From Cryptomeria japonica (lineage: Eukaryota; Streptophyta; Pinopsida; Cupressales; Cupressaceae), in NCBI RefSeq assembly GCF_030272615.1, contig NC_081407.1, positions 139,506,897 to 139,570,896 on the forward strand: a stretch of DNA of 64,000 nucleotides, in the 5' to 3' direction. The notes below the pieces were generated by a model. The model was given only the letters and a program-made list of their open reading frames with translations. It made no database searches and was not told the DNA's origin. The position numbers and the translations under genes are program-made. How positions within the stretch are numbered: the first letter of the stretch is position 1; each line of letters starts with the position of its first letter. Positions 37,201 to 50,758 of the stretch are shown here, piece by piece.

Positions 37201-40200
37201 TGAGAACCTTCACATATTTTTATAGTTTGAGAGAATGTAAAATTCCAAGTTCATACATCTCCGAAGACTATTAGCTTTCCCTAGGCAGTTTAAGGTATCT
37301 TTATTAGTTTTCTTCTATGGAAATTTAATTGCTCGTAATACCTAATGAGTACCAAATACAATGAAACCATTCATGTGGATTTATTTTTCTTACAATACCT
37401 AATTCTCACTGCATGTACATTTTGACCTATGAGGCAAAATACAAGGGTAATTTTATGGTTAAAGGATAAACCTAGAATAATCTCAATCTAGGTCCTGTGA
37501 TGTTCACAGATTCACAATTCATGTTCTAGGAAAACAGAAAATACTAAATAATACTAGATACATTTAGGACATAAAGCAATAAAACCTTTAAATGGACGTC
37601 TTCACTCCCTTCTGAAGTCCTGTAGTATGATGGAAATGATACTGACATTGTACATTTTCCAACATTGCCCTCTTTATCTGTCAAATCCTTCGTAATCAAG
37701 AGGCCAAGGTCACACAAGATATAAAGGTTCTGCATGTTGAAATCCACCAATCAGTGAGTAAGCAAATGATTATATTAACACAGATAGTATTTGGAAACCA
37801 TTCCCAAGGTAACTAGAACCATAGTAGAAAAAACCTCAGTATTGCTTGGCAAACCAAAACATAAAAAAAAATTCAATTGATAGCAATCAATAGGGGAAAA
37901 CCAAGGAAATTAAGAAATACTGAAATTTCATAAAAATATATAAATGCATTTTTTTTAATTTCATGCCAAATCAGGATTGAGTTGTGATTTATGATAAACT
38001 CGCAATTTTCTCTTGCCTCGAGATTTGTGCCCGAGTCTATAAAAATGAATTGGAAACCCACTTCAAATTTAATAACCAAACAGTCCAAGCCATGATTACT
38101 CATTATAACATGCAATTTTTTCCAGATATTTTCTACTATAGAACAAAGTGCATTAATTGATATACAGTAAAAATTAGGAAAGCTTGCCTCTGACTTAGAT
38201 TTCTCAACTGTGTCTTCTAATATCTTAATGGTTCGAAAGATTGTCATGAATAAGGGAATGCTATTGAGTTCCTTTACTTCCTTTGGATCACATTGTCTGC
38301 TTTGATCTTGCTGCAGTACTACTGAAAGAAAAAAGTGCAGCTGCCTACAAAATAATATGGATTAATGTATCTAGCAAAAATGGCTATTAATCTAGGGGAA
38401 ATGATTAAGCCTTGCTACTTCAATGAATAACCGACATATATCTATCCACAAATACAAGTAAAAGTTGCAGATAGAAAAGTAAAAGCTTAGAAAGCATACT
38501 GATAAAATGGCTCAAATGCTTCTCCTCTTGGACCATAGTCAGAAACTGGAAAATCAGGATGGTGTGCTAGAGTGTGGATCAAATAACTCAACATATTTGC
38601 CAGGGAATCTTCATATGAATTTGAACACAATTGACTCAATTGAGTCTCTTGATGAATTGTCTTGATAAATTCAGCAAAGTATTGTCTAGTCTGCAAAAAC
38701 AAAGCCATATTTAGAATATAAAACGAATAGAATCCATGCATAAGCACAATGGAGATCTCATTTCAGTCTTAACAATATTAGATTTATCACAGAAGCATTA
38801 TGCAAGATGTGGAAGCTTAGATCTTGAGCAAATAGTCGAAAGAAATTCAAATTATACCTCTAAAATTTCATGTTTAGTTGCCACTGGTGTTATGAGAATG
38901 AATGCACAAGCATATTTACTTTCAAGATTCTTGTTTTTCAGGTATTGATGCACCTTAACAAGAAACTGTTTCCTCACATAAGGGCAAACATCCTGCAACA
39001 AGCACAAAAAAGCATGCTTTAGACTAATCAAATATAATGCTTGATAGTACAATTCATCCAACATGCAAAAGTCTCCTCTGTAATTAAATATGAATCTTTC
39101 ATAGTTCAATCCATCCAACATAGGAGAAGATGTCAAAACACTCAAACAATGCAACAGTGACCCAATCAAACCAAGCAAAAAGACAATTCCAATATAAGGA
39201 ACAAATATAAATTAACCAACAATATCAGAAAGCCATACAAATAACAGAATATGCTTAAAGCACAGTCACTAACCTGTGCAGTTCGCAGTGTCAAATGAAA
39301 AAGCTGGGGAGACACACAAGAATCCCACTGCATGGAAAGCCGCAAAACTGCTATCGCAGCAGCAAGCCTTAGATGAGCTTTGTCAACCTTGCTGCCAAAA
39401 AGTAGCATATCTTTTAACAATGAGAAAGTCCATTGTCATTTAAAGAATTATCATGTTCAACAAATATCAGCTTAAAATTTATGCATCCAAATGTTAAAAT
39501 TATATATAACCACTCCATTTTCAAGTTTGACACATGAAATTAAAGCAAATATGGTCTTGATCAATGCACCTGGACTTCACATCTTCAGATATTTCACCAG
39601 CACTGATAAGTCTTGTAAGCACTCCAAACAAAGCTTTTATCCTTTTCCTTAATTGTGCATCCTTGTTAGGTAGATAACTTTTTACAAGTGTTTTGATACC
39701 GCATAACTACAACAAAGTACACTTGAATATAAACAATTATTTCACATCATAATAAGAATCCAGAAAACGATACAGACAAATCAAAGTAGTAGTCTAATGA
39801 AAATTAAAACTCTAGACAACTAATGCTTATATTTGGGGAAAAAAATTATGGAGACTAGGTAATTTTTCTTGTCATTGCACCTTCAAAAAGCATATTTCAC
39901 TCCTGTCTTCCCATTCTGTTTTGCAAAGATCAGCCGGATTCTGGAAAAGAAAAGTTAAAAAAACTCTCAGTGCACCATTGGAGCTAAATTCCAAAAAATG
40001 GTGTAAACAAAGACAAATGAGAAAATAAAAATTAAAAAAAATATATTTTGAACTCATACGCTGCTTTTGTGAAGAAGTTTGCGACAAATAAACTGGATTA
40101 TTCTCTCTTCTTCAGTCTCAAAAACTGGCATTGCAATCTGAGCAATGCAACCCAGCAATTGCAATACCTTTGGTAAATGGTCTCCATTCTCCAACATAAC

Positions 40201-43200
40201 AACAAGCCTCTGCAGTAATATGAATTAATAAATTGAGTAGCAAGAATCAATCTTCAAAGTAGATAATAAATGTAATAAAATTAGAAAATATATCACAGCA
40301 TGAAGCTAGTTTTTAACTATATTAAGAAATGTAAGATGCATAAAGAGAAAACATCTATCACATAACACCTTGTATAGTGCAGAAAGTGCATGTAATCCAG
40401 AATCCCTAATTGTTTCTGTGATAGCTTTCTCTGCATCCTTTGCCTGCTTTGTACTATCCTCTAAGCACAAGTTTTTGAGCAGAAAATCTGTTGAGCTGCA
40501 TGCAAGCCAGTCATTTGAACAGAAAACCATAATTTAAAGTTATATTCAAAGCTTGGTTAACAAGACATCAAAAGCAAAATGGAATATGTGTATTAACTTA
40601 CCCACTTATCTCAAACATGTTTTTGTCGATAATCCTGCCTGTCTTTGACAGAATGCATACAACTCCCTCTTTAATTTGATCATCATCATTTTCAAGCAGC
40701 TGAAGTAAATCTTTTTCTGAACCCTCAATAGTAGAAGGGAAAATTCCAGCAAAAAACTGAGATAAAGTGTTAAATTAGATGCAAAAAACCAATGGATAAA
40801 ACATGACACAAAAAAGATATAAGTCCATTTTAAAGGTGAAATGTACATTCAGAAGACAGAAGGAAGTAGCATAACAAGTTAGATGTCAGCAAGGGCATAT
40901 ACCGGCCTGGAAAGATATAATAAGCATTTAAAGTAATCTCAAAACATCACCACTCTTGAAGCACCACCATAATTAAACAACTGAATCTCCAAGCAAAACA
41001 AAATGCATTTGTAAAATAAATACACCAATCAAGCTTCCAAAATATTTATCTATTATATGTGATGCACAAGCTTCCATAGAAGGTTTCAAAATGAAAATAA
41101 TTCATACAATGAAATCAACAATGGCACCTAAAGAACAAGGAACGCAAAGAAACATCCTTGTAAATAAATAAACAGTTTAAACCATAGTTACAAGACTCAC
41201 CCAAACTCGGTGAGTCCAAGGGTGAGCCAGGTAAAACAAGACCCAAAGACCTGAGAACCGGGTCTAGGCGAGTCTTGCAAGACTCATCGAGTTTGTAAGA
41301 CTCGTCAAACTCGGCGAATCCTGCAGGCCAAAATTGGCTAGGATAGGGGGGAAAGGGGGGGGAATTAAAAAAAGATAATAAATACAATTGTACAACATTA
41401 ATCCAACATTTTAGTTTAAAAAAAAGTGTACAACCTTTCAATGCTTGTTTGGTTTATGACATTCCCATCTAGTATTTACAAAAAAAATATAAATATGGTG
41501 CACTCCATGAACATAGCTGTTGTTTTGAAGGTCTTCATTTGGGCTTGGTGGCAGAAGCTCCACCCCTTGACCCTATTTAGATGTTGCTCCCAAACCCCCA
41601 ACAAACTAAAGTCTAAGCAAGTAATAGGCCAACGATGAATCATGGTCATAAAATCTACAAAGGACATATCCCCTATTGCATATCTCTACATCTTCATTGT
41701 CAAAGCCACAATCAAGCATCATCTTGTTTCATACATTGGACAACTTATTTAGTATACAAGGACTACCACAGGCAAAGTTGGCATGCTACAGTCATTGTAC
41801 TACTTAATACAAGTTAAGTCATAGTTGGCAAGAAATGCCATTTTCACAATGCAAAAATGTATCATACTACCCTACATAGACAACTCATAGAACAATCCCA
41901 TCCATTACTATCCTAGGTAAGGTCAAACTAGAACATAACCATTTATCTTTTTTACTTAATAGTTTCTCTTTGTTAATAAGCTTGACAACAAAATATGCAA
42001 TCTTAAAGGCTTCAAGAAAACTTTAATAGTAAATTTCACACCTGAATATGCACCAGCCATTGACACACAAGAAAATATCATGGCTACATCATCTAGAACC
42101 TATCCTAGATGCTAGCGCATGACTCGCCGTGATGTTGGGATGAGTAATGTAGGCTCCTCTGAGTCATAGACTTATATTTTTAGTTTTGATATTTGTTTTG
42201 ATGCCATGGATTTCAGATTCCATGAGTTTTGTATAAATTTGACAATATTTTATATATCTAAATGTGTTATTTCCTTCAGCTAAAATTTCAATTTATACTT
42301 ATGTGATCAATACATATAATTGTGTATGTGATCAAAGTAGCTTCTATTTGATGAGGTTATTGTGTCTTTAAGTTCTATTTATTAAAGGGTTGCATGAAAC
42401 AAGTTTTAAATCCTTAAAAATCTTTGAGTTTCTTGGGTTCTTCAATTTGTTGAGTCTAGGCATCGAGTTTGACTCCAAGTCCAAGTCTGAGTCGAAAATC
42501 AACTTGCCAAGTCTGGGTCGAGTCCAACTCTTGTAACATTGGTTGAAACAGACAACCTAACTTCCATTTTATTAGAACTAGATGCATAAATAAGGTCTTT
42601 CTAGAGGTAAATGAAATATCTATTACTTTTTATCTAAGTTACCAAATCATTATTTTCTCTTCATCACCACCAAACCCAACAAGCTATTATCTTAAATAAT
42701 CTAGCCACTAGGGCACATTTTGGATACATAATGATGAGAACATCGACCAAGAGATCGCCCTCGTAATCAATGTCTTCAAATTGAATGCATACAAGAGAAA
42801 ACACACAATAAAAGCATTCAAATGAGCCAAATCTTGGTATATCTCCAAACTCCAAGAATACAACCTTGCTAACCTCTCAATTGCCTCTCTCCCCTACATT
42901 GTAGGCATTTCCAACAAAATTTCCAAAATTATTCATAAAAGGGCCTTAAATGTGCCTTCAAACCCATCTTAACTATGGAAACCTTATCCCTTCACTCAAC
43001 AACCCCAAAGGCCAATTTCTTATCTTAGGGGTCTATGTGTGTTCTTGTGTGTAATGCCCCCTATTGTAAATGCCCTAGTTTTTGCCCTAAAATCACAATT
43101 CCAAGTAACTTTCCTCCTAGAGTTAGACACATAAAATTAATCATAAGATACCTCTAACTTATTGGGGAAATTCAACCATAGGGAAGCTAGAATAAGGTGA

Positions 43201-46200
43201 CTTGATAGGGTGTCTTATAGATCCTCTACCCTAGGCCCAAGAGTGGATATATCATCCCTCTTGGCCTCATGTGGCATGTGCCATCCATATGAGGTGGTGT
43301 ACCTAGTGAGGTGTCCTATACCCGATCCCCCTCATCTTTCCATCCATTTCCCACTTCCTATGATCCGACTTCTTGGTGTGTTAATTCACCATGATTGAGG
43401 GATAAGGTTAATCACAACAGGGTGCCCTAGAAACCCATCTCTTCTAAGCCCAAAGGCAGTACCCTCTGTACCCCCTTAGTCTCATGGGACCGTTTGGTCA
43501 ACACCATGAGGTGGCATATCTAGAAGAGTGCCCCATCAACATACCCCTATTGTGACCCCTCATTTCCACTACCATGGCTGACTTTAATAATCAATCAGTA
43601 TACATTAAGAATCCAGTATTATACATGTGTTCTACAAATAATAATCAGACATAATCAACAACATATCATTAATCAGTAATGAGCAGGTATTAATAATATT
43701 CACTATGCTCTGTAAGCAGTCATAAACAACAAGGTATTATCAATCAACGGTGTGCAAATATATATATACAGTATTTACTATGTTTAGAGAACTCATACCA
43801 AACCCCAATATTGAATTTCACTACAATATATTATAATACCTTATGAAATGCCCGATCAGATTCATTACATGCTCCTCCTTGAATGCTTGCGTATTCCTTT
43901 TATACCCCTCCATCAGGTTGGTAGGGTGGTGACTTTCCTTCAGGGTTGTGACCATTTGCATTGGAGTGTGTCTATTTGCTATCAATCGCGACTCTTCAGA
44001 AACCAATCGCCTTTCTTAATCCATGATTGTTTAAGTCTAATTAATCCTCCATCATTTTAGGGAAGATTGTTGTTAGGAGAGTAGAAGGAAGGTGATCCAT
44101 AAGGTCATAGATGGAATACTTGCAGAATACTTGGTGAGTTTTGAAAGACTCGCAAATTTTTTTGCTCGGCAAGAATTTACACCATTTACTCGCACAAAAA
44201 ACTTGCAATGTTTTTGATGAGTTTTTCACAAAAACTAGGCAAGTCTCTAGCAAAAACTCGGTTGCATAAAAAAAAGGCCCAAACATAACAAAAATTAATC
44301 TAAATTATTTTTTTTCAAGTCAGTGTCATTCTCTTCATCAGAATATAAACATGAAATATAACTTAAAGTATAAGTCTTTCTTATACATTAAGTTATATTT
44401 CATTAAAATATTTACATGAAATATAACATTTAAGTATAATTCTTTCTTATACTTTAAGTTATATTTCATCTATATATTGGCAAGATGTTTGAGAGTGGTT
44501 TCAGATCTCTAGGAGTTATAATGCAAATCTTAGGTTTTAAAAGATCTTTTAAAGTCTCAAACTTAGTCAAATTTCAATAACCAGTAGGCTCCTCAACATT
44601 CTCTCGCTCTCTCTATCTCACTCACTTTATCTGCCCCGAATTTTAGACCTATTTATCTCCCTATCACTCTTCCTCTATCCCCTCTCTCTACCACTCTCTA
44701 TCTCACTCTCTCCTCTCTCCCCCAAGATCTAGACCTATCTTTCTATCCCTCACTCTCTCACACCTAGACCCTCGCGAGGGGTACTACCCTCAACCTCATT
44801 TTGGCAAGGTGGAGGAGCCACATCGGACTACTGGCATTGGATCCTCTAGTTCTATCTCTCCCCTAGTTTTCACTAGAGTTGGGAAGAGGAAGATGTAAAA
44901 CATTTTGATGTAATATTTACTTTTAGTTTTACAAAAACAATTTGCTATTTCATTTTGTTTGAGTCTATCAGCCATCAACATTCCACAAGAGGATGCCATT
45001 TTGTACCCAATTTGCATTTAAATCAATCAAATATATCTAGACTTAGGTTGCTTCTTTTGTGTACTCATTTATTGACTCATTGGATGCATCTCCTCATTGA
45101 ATTTTGCAAAAAAATGCACTTCTAGCTAAATTTAAGCTTTTTTTTTGGTTGCCAAATTTTTTTCTGGCCTTGGCGAGTTTTCCAACTATGCATAAGGTAA
45201 TCATTATTTGCTATGCGCACAATAATATTCACGATCTGCTGCTATCATTCTAGTCAATTTTAGGAATAAGAAATTGTGAAGTCTTACTATTGTAAGACAA
45301 TTTCTTATTAAGATCTGTTGATAATGGGTGCCAGATCAGGGCGTGACATTGTGGGCTACCCTCTACTCTTAAGATTGATTTCTGAAGTGATGCCAGTATC
45401 AACGAACAAAGTGTCGACATTAGACTTGACCAAATCTTTAAATCTGCACTAACCAAACACTTCATCACCAAACACCATATTTGCTTAGAGGATACTCAAA
45501 TCCTAGTCGAAGAAGGTAACTACTTCAAGAGAAAACTGAAAGAGGCTTGAACACTTGAACAAAGTTATTAGATTAGAGTTCTTTCTTCCCTTTTCATACA
45601 CATACACACACTAGTCTTTCCAATTCATCTTCATTCTTGTTGTGCTCTACACCACATTCCTTGTCTCTAACAGGAGCCCTCGCTGTTTTTAGAGAGAGAG
45701 AGAGTGAGCTCTGGGACGTGTGCATCAAAATCAAACCTTTTTGTCTCCCTATCCTATAGAAATGTCCAAGCTTTGGGTTAAGAGAGCTTGAGTGTCTTCC
45801 AAAAGTTCGCCGAAAGCATGTGCCAAATTACTTAGCAAGGGGCCTAGGAAAGAACCTAAGTTTGGGGTTTATAGCTTGTGAAAGTTCGAAGTTTTTGTTT
45901 GAAGAAACTTCAGCATTTGCTAAGGCTTCCACCTGATAACCCCCTTAATAATGTCAAAAATTTCACCAAAGTTCTCCAAAATTTGAACAAAATATGGTAT
46001 TATCAGAGACAACCACTTGCTAATCCCCTTCAAAAGTCTGGAAAATATACCCAAGTTCCCTGTTTATGACACAACTTCGGTGTTTGCAGAGTCTCGGGTC
46101 TGAGAAGTTTGAGGTTAGGACCAAAGTCTAGGCCAGGGGTCATGATTTCCTCAAAGTTCATGCATTTGCAGAGAATAAGGGGTGAATCTCAGTCGAGCTT

Positions 46201-49200
46201 CAAGCCAAAAACATCAAAGACCCCCCTCACAAGTATGAACAAAGGATACCAGCATTAAATCAATGTGTTTGAGAAGAGTATGGACTGAGAGAGTAAAAGA
46301 AAAACAAGGCATTAAGCCAAGTACAAATAGACCTCGATAGGAGCAACTTCATTCTTTTACCCGAGCCAAGGTTCATGTTGCGTTTAGGAAAACTTCGGAG
46401 TTTTCAAGACCAAAAGCATACCAAAAAAAATGCTAAACCCGAACTAAACACCAAAGTTGGTAAAGTTTGAACAAAGTTCGGTGTTGATAGGCCAAACCAC
46501 TTGCTAAACCCGATAAAAACACCGAAGTTGGTCACACTTTGAGTAAAGTTCAGCATTTTCAAGTCTTTGTGCTTGAATACCCCTTTGAAAGGTCCGAACG
46601 TTTCACCGAAGTTCCTCTAAGACGTAAAATATTTGATGTTTTCTAAGCCTTTGGCTTGAAAGTCCCATTCAAAGGGGCAAAGTTTAGACCAAGTTTAGTG
46701 ATTTTCCTTCCAAACTTTGGTGGTTGTAAAGCATGATCTTGGTACTCCTTCAAAGGCCTAAGTTTAGGCCAAACAATCCAAGTTGTGTTGTGAATGGAGC
46801 ATTGTTTCCAATGATCTTGATAGCCCTTCCTATGCCGAAGCAAAGGCCCAACTTCCTCATGGAGTATTAGGATTCAACAATGTCCTTGGTGATCCCTCAA
46901 ATGTTAAGTCTTCTTTCCCAAGGTTGTCTCAAAGGTGGGATTGGAGCCATCAAAGGTCTTTCCTAGACCATTGAAGTAACCTTCCAAGGCTAGTGCTGAT
47001 CAAGGCTCAAATTTAAGGAAAATCTTCACTCCTAAAGTGTTCATCCCAAACCAATACAACTCATCACTTCCTCAAAGCTCAAAGACCTTCTCAGGCACGA
47101 TAGTGTTCAAATCCTTTGGGGAATGAGTGAAGTGTTAAATGATGATTGATCCTTGACCCATGTGTTCATGCAGGATGGAGGACACGAAGGATACCATGTG
47201 GAGATGCTTGGGATTAAACACTACCATCCAAAACACCGATTGAGCCGAAGGATTCCCAAGGCAAAGCCAGAGGAAGAATGCCATGCTAGCACCCTAAAGA
47301 TGTCAATGAATGGACCCAAGGACGAAGCAAGAAGGGTTGGACAAGCAAAGACCCCTACCACCATCAGCATGGCAGCAAGGTGAAAGTCGAGCCAAAGGAT
47401 TGAAGGAAGGATCACAGAGCAACGTGTTGATTGGTGTTGTTTCCATAATTCTGAAAGGCATTGACAAAACACAGAATGCTACAAGAGTATCCAAAAACAA
47501 AAAATGAATAGCTAGAAATAACAAAAAGCGAATTTATTTGTAAAAGCAATTTCTTTATTGTAAAATGACTACTTGTGGGCCCGGTTTAATTTGATTCCAA
47601 AGGGAACCACAAGTCAATTATTTCCTAGCTACCGGATTTACCCCTTTTGTGCCTCCAGCCTAATGAATTTTTTGTCTTCTAGTGAGATTAATTGGAAAAA
47701 GTTTGAGGTGGCTAAAAGGGTGGTTGATGGTTGTTGAAATTATTAACCAAAAAGTTGTCAGAGCTTCTAGAAGGCAAATCAGAGCCATTGGATCGATTAA
47801 ATCCTAGCCATTGATTCAGAATGTAAAATCTATAAACGGCCAATGCCTCTCTCATTGAAAAGGGTTAGAACAGTTAGATAGTTAGGATTTTATAGGCTAG
47901 CAGGTTAGAGATAGCTGTAATTAGGAGTAGAAGTAGAATAGAATAGGATTGCTGGACAAAAATTGTTGTAATAATAGCTTGAGTAGATGAACAAAGCATT
48001 GAAACATGCTATTTTGCCATTTGCCCTAACTTGTTTGCATGGTTTCTCTCCATCTAGCCAATAAAAGTTTAGTGATCTTAATAGTGAAGTGTGAGGGTAT
48101 TTGATTTGATTTCAGGTTCATACCATTGGAGGCTTGCTGACTATAAGTCTTCGTGCATGGTTAATCTGTAATGTCCCCTTCTCAGCTCTAGACTGTTAGA
48201 TGGATCTTTACCCTATTCTGAAAACCCGTAGGCTAATCAAAGACTAAATTTGGGTTTCCATCTTTAGGGTGGATTTCAGAGGGGTGTTTGTGGGAGTTTG
48301 GCAGTTTGCCTTCTGGGTTTTTCTAGGTTTCTCGAGAGCTTTAGAGTGGAATGGCATGCAAGATCATCAAAGAAGCTTTCCAGATTACCTATTTTTAGTA
48401 ATTCACAATGACTTCTCAGAATATGCTCAAATGGAGATTGGAGTCACTATTTTTAGCAGTATGTTGTTTTTAGTGTTATTTTAGTAAATGCTATTTTAAG
48501 CAGTACAGTTGGGCAGCAAGGTAACACTTGGGTTCTATTTTCGACAATCTTATTTAGTAGTGGTCTCTCCAAGATTCTTAGAATCTATTTTTGGTAAATA
48601 AATAATAGGTTATTTACTTAATATTATTTTTGTATGACTTGGGCGATATTCAATATATTTTTCGTAAATTCAAAAAGGTGTCTTTGGGTGTCCAAGCTAG
48701 ACTTGGAAAATAAGGAAATATTTTAAGATGAATAGAAATTCATATTTGGTGTCCAACTTTGGAAATAGAAAAAGAGAAGCAAAAAAATATAAGTTATATT
48801 TTATTTCCTTAATGAGGCATCCACTTTCGAGGGAAAAGTGAATTCAAAATTCTTGGTCTCAAGCTTATAAATAGGGCCCTCTTTTTCATTTGGTATGTTG
48901 GATATTAAGATAACGAAGTGTTGCCAAAAGGCTTTCAAAGTCTTAGCTTTGGGGTTGCGTGTTGGTTGCAGTTTCGAGTTTCAAAAGACAACTCCTAGCT
49001 GATTGGAGCAGCTTCATTCAAAGGTTGCCATTGGATTCAGCAGAGAAGTTCTTAATTTTTGGTTGTGGAAACCCTCTTGCTGATTTCACATTCTTACTCA
49101 CCCTGGTTGGAGGACTGAACTGATTTTTGTGGGTATGGATTCATTCTTCTCCTATGCCCTAGGCGTCCATGTGCTCCACATTTGTGTGATTTAAGGAGGA

Positions 49201-50721
49201 TTGTGTGATTTTAAAAGCCGATTGACCCAGCTTGTTGTTCATACCACGTTTGGGGGCTGCATCGGAGTGTGTGTTGTCTATTTGGGTTGATCTCGGATTG
49301 TTGTACTTACTTGGTCGTCCAGCCTCTGTGCCTCATTTGCTTCCAATTTGGGCTCATTTGGAGGTGATTCAAGAGAGATACAAACATAACAGTCATTTTC
49401 TGGGTGTTTGTTCAGGAAAATCAGAATATTGCTCTCACAAATCAGAGTTGGTAAACACTGTCCAAATTCTCTATTTTCATTATGTTTAAGTTGGCATCGA
49501 GTTTGGATTAGACATTCTATGGATTATCAATGATATTGTGATGGCATCCCTAATTTCATAGTTAGCTTTGTATCAGTTGATTTAGTAGTACTAAACAGCT
49601 TGCTTAGTTTCAGTTTTTGAAGCTAACTCTTTCCCACTGAATAAGTGGAAGTGGCTAGTTATACCGCCAAGTTTTTGCTACAATAAGTTTCTGGTTCTTC
49701 ATTTTGTTTTCCCCACTGAAAAAAGTGGAAGTGGTTAGTTATACCGCCAAGTTTTGCTTTCAATAAGCCTTTAGTTGATCTTTTGTAATCCCCCACTAAA
49801 TAAGTGGAAGTGGAAGTGGAAGTAGCTAGTCATGCCAACATAATGTAGTGTTGTTCAATGTTTTATCTTATCCTCCCACTGCACAAGTGGTTGAGATGGC
49901 TTATTTTTGCTTATTGCTAACGCTAATGGGTGCTAATTTTATGTTCAAAAACGGAAAAAAACTAAGAGGGTTATTTCATAGTTTGAACCTATTCTTAATC
50001 TTAGTTCAACTATGAGTGTTTGTTTTGGATTGCGCCAAAATTGGCTATCCAGATGAATGTTAGTGGTCTAAAAATCCTTCATCCCCTTTGGAGCTCGCAC
50101 CATTCCCATAAAGTTGTGAGTTTATCTATGGCTGAGCAAGAACTAGTTTATTCGAAATCTGTCTACCTACAGCACTAGCTGTTACTATCATTGTCCTTAG
50201 GATCTCTAAACCCTAATAATTTTGTTATTTATTTCACCCGGTTCAAGAATCAAAGCACCGCTAGATGTAGGCCAGCTTGTAAAATGCATAAGTCCCCTCT
50301 TGTTTATCAGCAATACACATCAACTGCTGAGTTATGACAGTTGGAACCTTGAGACTATCCCCTATGATCAGTCCCAATAGCATTAGGGATTTCCTTATCC
50401 AAGAGAGAATAGGATACAGTCGGCATTCTAATCTGTGTTGACCAAAAGAAGCAACAACAGCTCATTTTCGCCATCAACAAATCTCTCCTTTATGATTTGG
50501 CATGATTTTTCAAATCATTTCATTTTTTTCCTAATGCCTTGTTATTCTTTGTTTATATATATATATAAACACACATGCATACACACACATACATGCATAC
50601 TTACCTACATACATACATACATACATATATGTAAACGCATATACATACAAACACACACATTCTCTAGATGTTCTCTCTCACACACACACACACACATATA
50701 TAATAGTCTTTCCAATTCATC

Positions 50722-50758
<37 letters not shown>

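Noticed and set aside
38130-38187. Extension of PDS5 exon 18 to a canonical GT donor downstream (frame SEASFPNFY)
   Set aside because: It would leave phase 1 against a phase-0 acceptor at 37729 and break the conserved join.
48162-49983. 5-bp TSD for the LTR at 48167-49978
   Set aside because: Flanks TAATC and TAGTT do not match, so insertion borders are inferred only from termini.
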